Source: Magnaporthiopsis rhizophila (Eukaryota > Ascomycota > Sordariomycetes > Magnaporthales > Magnaporthaceae). From it: DNA of 64,000 bases. Where the stretch lies: NCBI GenBank assembly GCA_003049465.1, contig PYSS01000140.1, positions 27,297 to 91,296 on the forward strand, read 5' to 3'. Both the position numbers and the translations under genes were made by a program. Below, one piece after another: positions 23,401 to 34,791 of this stretch. The notes beneath the pieces are model-generated. The model did no database searches. It saw only the letters and a list, made by a program, of their open reading frames with translations, and was not told the DNA's origin. Numbering within the stretch: the stretch's first letter is position 1; each line of letters starts with the position of its first letter.

Positions 23401-24041
23401 GGGTCTAAAGGTAGATTCCTGAGCACCGTGCTGGACACGTGTCTGCTCTTCCTCCCGCTCTCCCAGCTGCCCAGGCTGAAAGCCTCGCTCGGGGTAAAGG
23501 TCGGGGTTGCCGTCATGTTCTGCCTCGGCGGCATAGCTGCCATGATCAACCTCGGCCGGCTGGTCCCGCTGGGCGGGCCGGGCAAAGTGCGGGCGGCAAA
23601 AAGCATGGGCGCCGGTTACAGCTACTACGGCGCCGCGCTGTGGACCGAGCTCGAGACCGTGTCGGGCATCATCTGCTCGTGTCTCCCAGCCATGCGCGTC
23701 TTTGCCCTCTGGATGTGGCCGCGAGCCCGACGGCTCGTTTACAACAAGGGCGAGGGCGAGGCCGGGAGCGCCGTCGCCGTATACCTGTCGAATACAGGGG
23801 ATGTTGTGGCGGCAGGAACAAGTCCGGGACCGGGTCGTTGTTGTCTACGTCGTCCCGCACGGGGTTGGTGCAGCCGGGCCACGAGCTCTCCGACATCCCA
23901 ACGGCATGGCGAGAAGACCCGGTCAAACGGGAGGGCAACGGCAGCTTTGACGAGAGGCACAGTGCTGACGGCGAGGGGACGGCACGGTTCGTGGTCCGAA
24001 AGCAGGCCGACGGAAAGTGGAGGATTGCGAGGGATGTATAG
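23401..24041 (+). pseudogene. Truncated PTH11/rhodopsin-like membrane protein remnant
   Basis: From about 23410 the frame encodes the last part of a fungal seven-helix protein: FLSTVLDTCLLFLPLSQL, a helix around VGVAVMFCLGGIAAMINLG, then YYGAALWTELETVSGIICSC and a helix ending in WMWPRARR. This order (LD-LP-LxxL...W-xxE...C-P) is the C-terminal half of the PTH11-type rhodopsin domain. The first four helices and any start codon are missing; an in-frame stop lies just upstream. Around 23780-23820 the coding frame appears to shift, because the plausible C-terminal tail (HELSDIPTAWREDPVKREGN to 24041) is in another frame and no normal-sized intron joins the two. I infer a decayed copy, though an unrecognised short intron cannot be excluded. 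Confidence 0.62.
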
Positions 24042-24432
24042 ATACCTACCTAGTCAGAAAATGAACAACAAATCACAGCAGACTATCTAGGCTCCTATCG
24101 CTTCTCGCGGACTCATGTGGTCAGTGCTTCAGGGGTCTGGCCTACTCGATAGCCAGTCTTCAGTCTATTATATATGAAATGTCACAGTACAAGACGACCT
24201 CTTTTAGTCTCATCAGATCCAGATCCAATAGCCCGACACTCAACACGCAACTAATTCAACTCGGATGTCCGCTATTAGGGGTATTCAACCAGGTCTAATG
24301 CCGTTTCCAAAAACAAACAAAAAGCTGGCTATCTAGGACTGTTGATATGATTCTGGTTGGCAGTTGGATAGGGGAAACATGACAGCATCGGCCAAATTAC
24401 GAGAAAGAGTAACAATATGGGTTGGATGCTAC
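24042..24432. other. Convergent 3' intergenic region
   Basis: This AT-richer 391-bp stretch lies between the remnant and the stop codon of the phosphatase gene. Nothing recognisable was found. Confidence 0.5.
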
Positions 24433-26042
24433 TTAGTAACCCGCTGGCTCCGGCTTTTCTGGGAATGGTGGAGCCTTGGTGCTCTGTCGACAGTCCTCCT
24501 TCCAGTCCCGAGGTGTGAACTTGTCCACGATGGCCTTGAATGCTTCCTGTTTGATAAAAGTCAAAGAATGGTCAGCAAATAGATTCTTGGTGTTGCCTTG
24601 TTTGTGCTGCGACGTGTGTGTTGGGCTGAAATACCCACCAAAGTGCAGAAGCTCTCGTCCCCGTCGAGATGGTTGCCCACAGCGCGACATCCGGAGACGG
24701 TGACAGGTCTGTCATTATAGCGTACACGGACGTAATATCCCCGCAGCTTCTCCTTGTCGGCCTGAGACAGCTCGGCGACCGGCTTGCGCCCGATGTTGGC
24801 CGACGTGGGCGAGACGTTGCTCCATAGGGAGCTCCACCACCCAGGCTGGGTAGAGAGGTCAGGCGATGGAGGGGGCGCGCGGTCTGCAGTGTGGAACAGC
24901 TCAAAGGCTACGTGGCTTGTGAAGGGAGGCCACTTGTCGCTCTCATAGGCGCCCAGACTCGCGAGCGCACCGGCCAAGGTGGTGTCGTGACAGCCGCTCA
25001 GACCGAACTTGATGGGCGGAGACGCGGGGTGGGCGGTGGTGTTTGCGGTGCCCTCGGCGCTACCGACCATGCGGCCGACAATGTCGCCCATCAGGCTGCC
25101 GACGCCCAGGGCGCGGTACTCGCTGGACTCCTTGTATCCGCTGAACCACTCCTCGACCGCGATGCGCTCCATAATGTCACGGGCCTTCTGGTCGTAGAAC
25201 TCGCGGGGCAGCCTCGTGTCCGGACCGTGAGCGAGCGTCGAGTTGACCGTGTCCATGATGCCCGACAGGCGTGGCCGCGAGTCGACGGCGACGCGGGGGC
25301 TGTCTTCTGGCATCCACTTGGCATAGACGCGGTTGAGGTACTCCATGTCCTCGGACGTGTTCCAGCGGTCGGCGGTGCGCTGGGCAAAGGCGCGGGAGAG
25401 CGCGGCCAGGCGGCGGCAGTTGCCGTCGTTGGGAAACAGTGTCTCGTCACTGTGGGTGCGAGAGAGGATGGTGGGCGGCTCAAAAGGGGTGCCGTCCGGA
25501 CCCGGAAGTCTCGTCGAGGGCGGGTACATAGCCGAAAAGGTCTCCTGCATGGACTCGAGCGCACGCGGCACCGGGGTCGCGCGCAGATACAACATCTCGG
25601 CGGAGCCCCGCATATCGGGCGGCAGGAAGCCAAGGCGGTCAACGTACAAGGACCTGAGGCGGCGGCCGAGCTGGTGGGTAGAGGCCCTGCCGACGTCGGT
25701 GAGGGCTCCCATGTCGCAGATGCCGTCGATCTGGCCTTTGGGGCCGGCAGCGAGCCTCGGCTGATCACGAGGCCCAAAGGTCTCCAGCCGGCGCTTCCAC
25801 TCTAGGGTCGAGAATGGGTTCTCGCCGGCGGCACCGCCTTGGAGCACAGCCGACTTCAGCTGGCGGGCAACAGCGCAGTAAGGCCAGAACGGCGGCAGGC
25901 CGGCATTCTGGAAGCGGGCCGAGACCGGGGTCCGCTCTCCGTGCCGCATCAGAACCTGAACCTGCTGGAGCTCCAGGCCGGCCGGGTAGAGCCGGCGAAG
26001 TTCCTCATCCGTGTAAGGGGCCCTTGGCCGTAGTGCCGTCAT
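24433..26042 (-). CDS. Histidine acid phosphatase family protein (ACP6/PXYLP1-like)
   Basis: Two exons (26042-24639 and 24546-24433) give 505 aa. The short last exon encodes EAFKAIVDKFTPRDWKEDC and ends EPAGY. The phosphohistidine motif RHGERTP is at residues 33-39 and the proton-donor HD motif (GCHDTTLAGALASLG) is near residue 350, so both halves of the branch-2 histidine phosphatase site are present. There is no signal peptide, and the conserved PYTDEELRRLYPAGLELQQVQVL leads straight into the catalytic motif. This resembles intracellular lysophosphatidic-acid phosphatase type 6 and PXYLP1-like proteins rather than secreted phytases. The substrate is not predictable. The start at 26042 is the only ATG; in-frame sequence upstream has no ATG. 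Confidence 0.9.
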
Positions 26043-27255
26043 GGCGTCTCGTCTGATGGTCTGATATGCTGGGACGGAAACGCGTTCGTCTAAGTTTCCG
26101 CCTTTCGGACACTTGTAGGGCAAAAGTCGGACGAAGGACCGGACCACGCAGCTGGGATATAACTCGACGAGAGGTACCGGAGAAAGATGGCCTGGATTAA
26201 CAGTATGGGCGTTATTACGATTAATTTCTGTGGTAGGCACAATGTTGGTAAAGTTAGGTTTGTCGCAGGCACTTAGGTTGGCGTTGGTGTGGAGGAAATC
26301 CTTTTGGTGTTGGCTTCCCAGTTCGAGGGTGAGAAAAGCACAAGAACCAGGTTCAAGATTGCGGAGCGGAGTGTGCCCAGCCAGGATGTGGGCGGAGCAG
26401 GAAAGACGAAACGGGGCGGCATTTAAAAAAACGGAAGCTCCGCCAGCTTCTTTTCCACTTTAATGCTGATGACGCTGCCGCAGCTCTTGCCTGCTGCTGT
26501 TGCTCCATTACTGACCGTGACTGGGCCGGCATGGGGTTGTCAGCGTGATCACCAGGCCTGGACCTTTTCATTAGGCCTTGATGTTGCAACTTGCTCGCCC
26601 AGGCCTGTCGAGTACGGCACCTCAGGCGCACCCCTTGTCGTGATAGACAATGATCCGGTTCTGCCATTGGATGCGTGGTTCAGTGATAGGTGTCGTTGTT
26701 TCAAAGGCACAAGTCTAGATCGAATGCTTTTGTCACTTAACAGCTGCATTGCACGGCAGCCTTGGGGTGCACCAACCGACGCCAGTGGTGACGCCGCGTG
26801 CGGGCACGGCTGGCTGAAATGCCACAGTAGCACCACTGAACCTACCGCACACCTGAGGCGTGAATCGTTGCGCGAGTGATGCAGGTGTATCCCGAATCAT
26901 GCATCAACAACTGGGGCCGCAGCTTCTGCCCCTCGGCCGAGATGCCCGGGATTGGCGGTGATTGGTCGCTATCGCGCTCCGATATGCAGGAAATTTATTT
27001 CGAGGAAGTTGCTCGCTCCCCTTCACCAAGCGACAAGCGACATTCCCCTCGACCAACGCGCTCCCCGCCGCAACCGCACGCACCCTTCACACCAGCGGCT
27101 GAGCGACCACATGACTGCGCAGTGGCGCGATCCATTCTATACAAAGACACCCATACCTGGAGAGGTGCCTGCTTGGCTGTATGGCTCAAAGATAACCCCG
27201 CCGCGTCCCGTTTTCTCTTCTACCTCCCCATGGGTGCGCGACCAGAGCGTCGGCG
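26043..27255. promoter_or_regulatory. Divergent intergenic region, phosphatase / PPR gene
   Basis: This 1.2-kb stretch separates divergent genes. Scattered short frames have no protein character. It presumably holds two promoters; no motif was assigned. Confidence 0.5.
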
Positions 27256-29838
27256 ATGAGGGATTCGCGCTCCGTGTGCCTGTTCTGTCGCTCCGTCGCC
27301 GCTAGGAGACGGCCTATACTCGTCCCCTGGACCCGCGCGCGAGCGGCTGGGACGCCCGCCTCGGTCTCGTCAGTTGCCGGCAGCGAAGCACCGACCACGG
27401 TCGCCACACATAAAAATGCCGGCGCAAGCACAAGCCGCCGGCCGCCGCCGGGTGCTCCAACAGCCGCCCAAGGCCGCCCCGTCCCCGACCGGTCCGCCGC
27501 CTCCTTGGCCATATTCGAGAGTGTTGTCCGGGGGAAGAGGGATCAGGCCGATGGGCCGCCGGGCGTTACCTCCGATCTCGGCCTGGGAACCTTTGGCGAT
27601 TTGGTCGAGCTGAGCCACATCCTCAACAAGCCCGATGTCCCCCTCGCACGACTGTATCGCCAGTTCAGGGAGTCTATTTACCCGCGCCTCTGCAGCGCCG
27701 ACTACACCACGGAGATTTTCAAGCGCCAAATTAGCCAGCTGCTGCACATGGTCTCTATGGCCATAGCACAAGACCCCTCGGCCCGCGATCTTCCATCGCT
27801 CACCGAATACACGCAGGTGTCGCTGAAGCTGAATATGATGAAGCTGAAGGACTGGGTGGCTACCGTCCGCGGCGTGCTCAAGTTTGTATGCTCCGTTGAT
27901 CCGTCCCCGGACCTTTACGACAGCCTCGAGGGTTACGAGTTGGTGCTTGGGAGGCGGACCCTTGCGCTCGAGTCCCTGGTCGATTCATGGAAGCTACTCA
28001 CCATCCCGGGAGAGCTGCTTGCTACCCTGCCCCCTCTGGGAGGCGTCGAGAATGTCCACTTTGCTGTTCCAACCCTCCCAAGCAAAGCCCGGGAGAAGCA
28101 CGACGCCAGGAGACAGCTGCACCTGGCACTCAGCGAATTCTTCCCGCAGGAATCTCCCGACGCCATCGCTCCAGTCATCCCACTCTTGATCGCCACCTTC
28201 ATCGTCATCAACGACACGGCCATTTGCCCCTTCAGACTCCGCGCAGCGGCAGCCCCGCTCCTCGCACCTATGGCCAGCCAACTGGCGCGGGCGACTGCTA
28301 GACTGGAACCTGACGAAGCGATGCTAGGAAACCTCACTGAGGTCCCTGTCGAGCTGGCCGATTATCTGACTCGGCGCTGGCCTGAAGTCCTCGATCAGAT
28401 CACTGGGACATCCAGGTCAACCTTTGGGCCGTCGGGGGATACCCACTTCAACAGGATGGATCTCACGGGCGCCGACAGGAAGCCGGTGTCGGTCATAAAC
28501 CACGACCTGCAGGCTGCCTTACACAACAAAAACGTGGCCGCCATCGAGGCCATCTGGTACGACTTCTGGGGCGAGCAGCCACAGCCAGACAAGGCAACGT
28601 GTGCGTTCCTCAAGGCGAATATACCCGTCTTCCACCAATTCATCATGATGTATACAGCCCGGGGCTTCCCGCAACGTTCTGTCCAAGTGTGGAACGCCAT
28701 GACATCGATCGGCATCAAGCCCGACGTCAGGACATTCACGGCCATGATGGACGGGTTCAAGCGCGCCAAGAACTTGAGAGGCGTGCAGAACACGTGGGAT
28801 GCTCTGGTGGCTACGGGCCTCCAGCTGGACGTAAGTGCCTGGACCGCTCGCGTAGACGGCCTGACCTCGTGCGGAAAGCCCGGAGATGGTCTGCGGGCGC
28901 TGGAGGAGATGGCGGTGCGCTGGGAGGCCGCCGAGGCCGGCCGGAAGAGCAACGCTGCTCACATGGCCGTCAGGCCATCCATTGAGCCCGTCAATGCGGC
29001 CCTGGTCGGTCTGCTTCGGCTCAATGGTATAGACGCAGCGAGAAAGCTGCTAGCGTGGGCGCAAAGACGTGGCATCGCGCCTGACATGACCACCTACAAC
29101 ACGCTGCTGCGGACGCTGGTCCGCGAGGGGACCGAAGGCGCAGAGGCCGTGATAAGCATGATGAAGCAGCAGGGCCTGCAGCCGGACAACGTGACTGTCA
29201 CTATCATCCTGGACGCCCTAGTCCCCACAATCTTCAACAAGGAGCCCGAGGAGAAGATAGCACTGGTCCAGCGAATCATCAGCATCATTGTGGAGACCAG
29301 CACAACCAAAAACCAACGCGCGTATGCCAGGCTACTGTTCCTACTTCTTCGGAACAAGGACAGCGACGAAACCAGGGCGGTCAACCACGTCATGCGCCAC
29401 ATCTATGACTCTGGCCAAAAGCCGACCGCTCACATCTTCACCATCATGGCGCAACAGTATCTCTCACGGGACCCTCCCGCCGTGGACCTCGTTCAGTCAA
29501 TGATCGAGACACACCGGCTGTTCGACGACCCGGCCATCGACTTCATCTTCTGGGAGCGCGTCATGGACGGGTACCTGAGTGTAGAGGACGTGGACGGCGC
29601 GCTCGGTGTGATGTCCCACATGCGCACCTCGACATGTTTCACACTGGCGTTTCTCGAGAGGCTGTTGAAAGCGCTCGTGATGCAGCGCCGCATGGCCGAG
29701 GCGGACGCCCTGGTCAAGAGGGTCAAGGACGAGCGCCTGGCTCTTGGGGAAGACTCGGACCCGGAGGGCAGGTTCTGGAACCACAACTTCTTTATATTCG
29801 CCACCGAGTGCGGCCTGCACGGCACCGGGCGCCGGTAA
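27256..29838 (+). CDS. Mitochondrial pentatricopeptide-repeat (PPR) protein
   Basis: This intronless gene encodes 860 aa. The N terminus (MRDSRSVCLFCRSVAARRRP) is basic and without acidic residues after the first few positions, as in a mitochondrial presequence. From about residue 460 come degenerate 35-residue helical hairpins with PPR signatures: VQVWNAMTSIGIKPDVRTF, TAMMDGFKRAKNLRG, RRGIAPDMTTYNTLLRTLV and MMKQQGLQPDNVTVTIILD. The middle (residues 100-440) is helical and unassigned. Such proteins bind specific organellar RNAs and control their translation, processing or stability. Likely relatives include fungal Cya5-type factors, but I cannot name the target transcript. The start is the first ATG of the frame. 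Confidence 0.9.
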   Translation: MRDSRSVCLFCRSVAARRRPILVPWTRARAAGTPASVSSVAGSEAPTTVATHKNAGASTSRRPPPGAPTAAQGRPVPDRSAASLAIFESVVRGKRDQADGPPGVTSDLGLGTFGDLVELSHILNKPDVPLARLYRQFRESIYPRLCSADYTTEIFKRQISQLLHMVSMAIAQDPSARDLPSLTEYTQVSLKLNMMKLKDWVATVRGVLKFVCSVDPSPDLYDSLEGYELVLGRRTLALESLVDSWKLLTIPGELLATLPPLGGVENVHFAVPTLPSKAREKHDARRQLHLALSEFFPQESPDAIAPVIPLLIATFIVINDTAICPFRLRAAAAPLLAPMASQLARATARLEPDEAMLGNLTEVPVELADYLTRRWPEVLDQITGTSRSTFGPSGDTHFNRMDLTGADRKPVSVINHDLQAALHNKNVAAIEAIWYDFWGEQPQPDKATCAFLKANIPVFHQFIMMYTARGFPQRSVQVWNAMTSIGIKPDVRTFTAMMDGFKRAKNLRGVQNTWDALVATGLQLDVSAWTARVDGLTSCGKPGDGLRALEEMAVRWEAAEAGRKSNAAHMAVRPSIEPVNAALVGLLRLNGIDAARKLLAWAQRRGIAPDMTTYNTLLRTLVREGTEGAEAVISMMKQQGLQPDNVTVTIILDALVPTIFNKEPEEKIALVQRIISIIVETSTTKNQRAYARLLFLLLRNKDSDETRAVNHVMRHIYDSGQKPTAHIFTIMAQQYLSRDPPAVDLVQSMIETHRLFDDPAIDFIFWERVMDGYLSVEDVDGALGVMSHMRTSTCFTLAFLERLLKALVMQRRMAEADALVKRVKDERLALGEDSDPEGRFWNHNFFIFATECGLHGTGRR

Positions 29839-30155
29839 TCAATCGTCTATTCCGAGCCGTAGTTGGCGGACGAGTTACCTACCCAACCTCGACATGCCGA
29901 TTTGATTGATACCTACTGATTTTGATGAATAGCAAGGCAGAAGTAACAGCAAATAAATGCATGCTCGCTCCTCAGTAGATACCTGGGGGTATTTGTGATC
30001 TATCTCGTCATAAATCAGAATTGGGTCTTGGGTCGCGAAGTAGCCCGCTCGTCCACCCCTCGTCTGCGCAGCCGTCGAGCCGGGTGGGGGTGGTAGGGAC
30101 CGGCCCACGGCCCCGGAACACGCGGAGACGACTCGCGAGAAGGAAGGAAGCGATT
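29839..30155. other. Convergent 3' intergenic region
   Basis: This 317-bp interval lies between convergent stop codons. It is AT-rich in its first half. No gene was seen. Confidence 0.5.
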
Positions 30156-31581
30156 TCAGGACTCGTCCATCTCGTCGTCGTCGTCACCGTCCCTAGCTGG
30201 GTTCTGCGCCTGGCTAGTTGAACTGGCGCCACCCCCAAGAGCGGCAACCACTTTTTCAAGCCCCTCAACCTCGCCTCTGGCCAAACTCCTACCCTCGCCC
30301 TGCCACTCCCCGTCGCGCACCTCGCCGCCCGGCCCCAGATCCAGCCCCCGGACGTTTTCGAGGTGTTTCCGGGCGGCGCCTTCGACGTAGCCCAGTCGCT
30401 CGGTCCTCCAAGCCCTCCTCCCGGCAGCACGCGCCGCGGCAGCGGCGTCTTCGTTATTATCGTTATCGTCTCCTTCTCCGCGCCTCTGCTTTTGTTGGAC
30501 GAGATCGGGCATCATTGTGCGCAACGACGTCGACAGCGCGCGGAGGGCTTGGAGCTGCGAGAGGGTGAAGGCGGCCGTGGTCGTCAAGGGTGTCTCGGCG
30601 TCGCTAACTGTCAGCTCGCCCTTGTTGCGAAGGAAGGCGAGCGAGGGCGCCGCGGCGGAGGCTGTCCCGCCCTGCCCCGCCATGCCACCTTCGTTCTTGA
30701 CCGTCTCTGCGCCTCCTGCCGTTGCGCTGCCGTGCAGGAACGTGCGCAACTCGTCCAGCAGCGCCGCGTTGCGCGCCCGCTCGGCGTGCAGCATCACATT
30801 CAGCTTCTGGCTCGCTTGCAGCCGGCGGCGCAGGCGAGTCACCGACGCGATACTCAGTGTATCGGGGTCTGTGGCCACCCCGCCGGTCATGGCCACGTCT
30901 TCGGATGCGCCATTCTCATCTGCAGCCGCAGCCGGTGCTGGCGCGCCCTCCCCGCTCTGTCCATCTGCGCCTGCTGATGCCACGTCGGCGCTGAATTGTC
31001 CACCTCCGCCTGCGACGCCTTTCCTCCTCCTAGCGACGGCGGCGAAGTCTAGCCCGTCGTAGTGGGATAGCCTGATCCAGTCGCGGTGGTCGGGGCGCAC
31101 GGTGAGAATGTTGCGCATGACATAGAGCTCGAAAATATCAAAGTTGCGGTCGATGCTGGCGCACAGCAGCGTCTCGAGTTGGTGGGTGCCGTTCTCGATC
31201 TCGTGCCGGTGCGCCTCCTCGGCCGTGGCGGCCGCGGGGGGCGGCGGCGGCGGCGGAGCGCGCTTTGATTTTGCCGGCGGCGGCGGCGGTGGCTGCTGGT
31301 CGCGGAAGCCGAGGCTGGCGGGCTTGGTTCCGAGGAGGGCCTTCTCGACGCCGTTCAGCGCCTGCTCGGCCAGGATGTTGATGCTATTGATTATATCATC
31401 CAGGAGGCTCTACAGGGATGCTTGCGCTGGACTGTCAGTTGGGCTGCCTCACGTCCGAGCCCTCCCCGCTCTCAGTCTTTCCTCTCCCCGCCGTCCGACG
31501 CAGGCAGGCATAACGTACGACTGGTGGGTACCCAAAATGCTCGGCCAGGAGCTGGGTTTCCGAGCTAATAGAAGCCGACAT
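30156..31581 (-). CDS. MTW1: Kinetochore MIND/Mis12 complex subunit Mtw1
   Basis: Two exons (31581-31519 and 31409-30156, 109-bp intron with GTACGT donor) give 438 aa. The first 21 codons (MSASISSETQLLAEHFGYPPV) join to SLLDDIINSINILAEQALNG, the diagnostic Mis12 N-terminal head. After this come the conserved GTHQLETLLCASIDRNFDIF, ELYVMRNILTV and the coiled-coil stretch TRLRRRLQASQKLNVMLHAERARNAALLDELR. Mtw1 links centromeric CENP-C to the Ndc80 outer kinetochore. Unusual parts are a Pro/Ala-rich insert around 31225-31305 within the head region and a Gly/Ala-rich linker before the coiled coil, making the protein longer than the usual roughly 300 residues. The tail is acidic (DDDDEMDES). The antisense open frames are shadows. 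Confidence 0.93.
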
Positions 31582-32080
31582 TTTGCCGTTCGTCCGGAGT
31601 TAATTGCAAGCCGGAGGGTGCGGGTTGATTGCGTATTCGGTGCTTGGAACCAGCACAAAAACGCGTGACGACACTGGATTGGTTTCGCGAACGCGACTTG
31701 CCCGCTCAGTTGGAGCACGGGCGGGGCAGCGGCCGTGCTCAGCATGAAGGCCCCACAATGTGCAACGCTAACCAAACCTTGAATAGCGGACAGCCCAGCC
31801 ACAGGCGGCGCCACACGACCCTTAACTGCCCCCGCCGCCTTTGACCATCGTGCGTCATGCGCGCACCTTAAACCCAAACCAAAGCAACACATCGGGGGTT
31901 TGGTCCAAGTTCAGGCCTGCCCGAGACTGGGGGAGACCGGTACGAACTTGGACTGGCTTCGATACCGCCTTGGCGTCATTTGCACACGAGTGCCACGAGA
32001 ACGCCTTACATGTATTGACCGATACCGCCCAGGGGGCCTCACATTCTTCCAGACGGGTCCAGACACGCAAGCGAGCAACC
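31582..32080. promoter_or_regulatory. Divergent promoter region, MTW1 / AIM3-like
   Basis: This 499-bp interval lies between two divergent start codons. It contains no convincing coding sequence, and no specific site was assigned. Confidence 0.5.
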
Positions 32081-33398
32081 ATGTCTGGGGTCAAAGATGT
32101 CTTCAAAAACGGATGGCATCCCGACAAGGGCACGACGTTGAAGAAACAAGTGGTTCGTTCTCGCACAGCCCTACGTTGTAGGCGCCTCACAGCTGTCTAC
32201 GCAATGCCACCGCTCTGCTACCTATTACACCCTCGCCCAGCAAGAGAAGAGAAGAATTAGCAAGCCAGGTCCTCGAAACTAACTCGAATAACAGAGCGGT
32301 GTATTCAGCAGAGGCGGCGATTCGAGCAGTCGATCGGCTTCGCACAATGCCACACCGCTCTCGCAGCTAAAGGACCCCTCGTCCTTCGCTCCGCCTCCGA
32401 AGCGATCCATCGCGCCGCCGCCGCCGCCGCCACCATCGTCTCGGCCGACCGCGACCCCCGCCCAGCAGACCCAACCGCCCCCAGTACCGGCGAGGTCTAG
32501 CAGCGGCCACAGCGGAGGATCTGGGACGCCCATTAGTCCACCACCCTTGTCCACGGGGAGCTCCGGGCCTCCGAGGCTGCCACCGAGGCTGCCCCCTCGA
32601 CCCGCTTCAGGATCTCCGTCCCCCGTGGCTTCCCCGTCCAGTTTTATAGCACCGCCGCCGCCGCTCCCGCCGAGCCAGAGTCCATCCATGTTGAACCAGG
32701 GCGCCATCGGCCGGCTCGGGGCTGCTGGTATCTCGGTGCCAGGGCTAGGTATCGGATCCGGCTCCAGGACCTCCCCATCGCACGACTCCCCCGCCTCCGC
32801 CTCCTCCTCTAACCCTTCCCAGCTCGGCGGGCTGCAGGGGCGCTTTGCGAAACTCAGCACGCCGTCGCCGTTGTCGTCGTTGCCATCCGCCGCCATCTCC
32901 ACGCAGCCTCAGCCTCAGGCTCCCCCTAGCGAGGGAACAACGTTTGCGCAAAAGCAGGCCGCGCTGAAGACGGCGGCCGACTTCCACAAGGATCCCAGGT
33001 CCGTCTCGCTGTCGGACGCCCGCGCGGCCGCCTCGACCATGAACAACTTCCGGCAGCGCCATGGCGACCAGGTGGCCGCTGGGCTAAAGACGGCGAACGG
33101 ACTGAACCAAAAGTACGGCGTCACCGACAAGGTCGCAGCCTACTCGCACCAGCAGGGCGGCACCGCGGCGTCGCAGGCCAGCGCCGACTCGTCGACCGCG
33201 GCAGGGCCTCAACAGGGCGGGGCCTCGCCGGGACTTGGTGGGAGCCTGGCGTCTGCGGGGGCTCTTGCCGCGGGCGCACTCGCGAAGAAGAGACCGCCGC
33301 CGCCTCCGCCGCCAAAGCGGAAGCCCGAAGTCGGCCGAGCGACCGTGGTTGACGACGAGCCACCACCGATTCCTCATGCAACCAGGCCTACATTCTAG
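32081..33398 (+). CDS. Aim3-like proline-rich protein
   Basis: Two exons (32081-32149 and 32295-33398, 145-bp intron) give 390 aa. Exon 1 encodes MSGVKDVFKNGWHPDKG and ends in KKQ. Exon 2 begins SGVFSRGG and carries the conserved PLSQLKDPSSFAPPPKR block, shared in form with yeast Aim3 (SLKDPxSFPPPP). A long polyproline region follows, with SH3/EVH1-type PPPPP runs. The conserved helical segment TTFAQKQAALKTAADFHKDP then SLSDARAAASTMNNFRQRHGDQVAAG follows, and the tail is PPPPPPPKRKP. Aim3-type proteins associate with actin patches; here a scaffold role via proline-rich ligands is inference. The donor is CAA|GTGGTT, weaker than any other in the window, but it is the only one that preserves frame and the usual N-terminal layout. 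Confidence 0.68.
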
Positions 33399-33899
33399 CG
33401 TCGGTGGCGGAGTGGGGGATTAACAGATACAGCCAGAGATTGACCGCATCCAACTCTTAAGGACAGAAGTTGAACTTCAGGACAGCGGCTTTTAATGAGG
33501 ACCGTGGCCAGCCTAGTTGTCTTTTTATCGATGTTCTGAATGCATATGCGACGGTACGGCGTTTATTTCTGCTTCGATGCGTCATTTATCCAATTTATAG
33601 TTATAACCTCATTTCCTACTAACGTATCGTCGGCGAAAACACAAGTTACTCCGTTGTCTGGAACCAAGCCAGCAGGTACAAGGTGAATTGGGACCTGGAA
33701 ATGCAGTTTGTGTTCATTTCTTCTTTTTTTTTTCTTTTTGGATTAGGGCAGCGGCCCATTCATTACTTGCAAGACAAATGCCCAAGCACGCTTTACAAGA
33801 AAGACGAATGACCTTTTTTTTTCTATGGACCGGCGGCTCAAATCATCAAAAATCGAAACCCCCATCCTTCTCAGCGGCCCCCTGGAGATGTTGGGTGTT
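33399..33899. other. Convergent 3' intergenic region
   Basis: This 501-bp region lies between convergent stop codons, AT-rich with T-runs near 33721-33738 and 33810-33820. No gene is supported. Confidence 0.5.
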
Positions 33900-34791
33900 T
33901 TAGACCTTCATCTCAGACAGGCCGTGCTTCCAGAATGTGAAGAAAGGAGTGACACCGTCCTCACGGTAGTTCAGGAGCGCAACCCTGGTAAGACGATAGG
34001 TTAGATGACCGAAGTTCGATATGGGATTGCCGATGACAACTCACATTCCGTCGGGGTTCATGCCCTCGCCGGTGTAGAACTCAAAGTCCTTGAAGCTGGG
34101 CAGGAGCTTCTCCTTGACCCACTTCTGGGCGCCCGTCTCAAAAGCCTTGATCTCGTCCTCGGACTTGCCCTGCTCCTTGAGCTTCTCCTTGACAGACTTG
34201 AGGTAGCCTGCGTTTTCGACACCAGGTTCACGTCAATAAAAGCCCAGCTCTGGATACCGGCAGAGGAAATTGAGGTTGCGTCTTTACCCTTAAGGTAAGT
34301 CACATATGACTTTTTGTCGAAGCTGGTGTTCTGGAGACGGAAAGAGTGGATGACATTGTTGACCTTGGTCGGGCCGTCCTCGAGGGCCTCGTCGGCCTCC
34401 TCGGCGGAGGCGTTGGCCCCAGTGTCTGGTGTGCCGAGAAAAAAGGTGGTCCCAGTCAGCTTTGACATGTACGGGGAAGCGAGAGTCGAGGCCACGAGAA
34501 ATCGAGGTTGCGCCAGACGGGGTTCGAGGTCCAGCGGGGGGGAAGAGCTACGGACCGACGTTGACGGCGTCCAGCGTGATCATGGCACAGTCGGCCTCGT
34601 AGACGATATCGTCGACCAGCTTGACATCGAACGAGTCCGAGATCATCTCGTCGTCGGAAATGATGTCCTACCCGAGGCGATTGCGGGGTTGGCGCATAGG
34701 TGTTAGCTTGCTCGAGCGGCGCCTGTGTAAGCGGTTTTCTGGGAAGGGTGTCTGTCTGGCTTGCGCATATATATACCTTGTAGATAATCAT
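33900..34791 (-). CDS. TMA19: Translationally controlled tumour protein homologue (TCTP)
   Basis: Five exons (34791-34777, 34667-34556, 34425-34288, 34207-34045, 33984-33900) give 170 aa, the family length. The first exon is only five codons (MIIYK). Later exons give DIISDDEMISDSFDVKLVDD, VNNVIHSFRLQNTSFDKKSY with VTYLKGYLKSVKEKLKEQGK, FYTGEGMNPDGMVALLNYRE and DGVTPFFTFWKHGLSEMKV, which are the TCTP signatures. The yeast counterpart Tma19 associates with ribosomes and responds to stress. Reading frame is kept across all four short introns. The single large antisense frame in this interval is a shadow. Confidence 0.96.
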
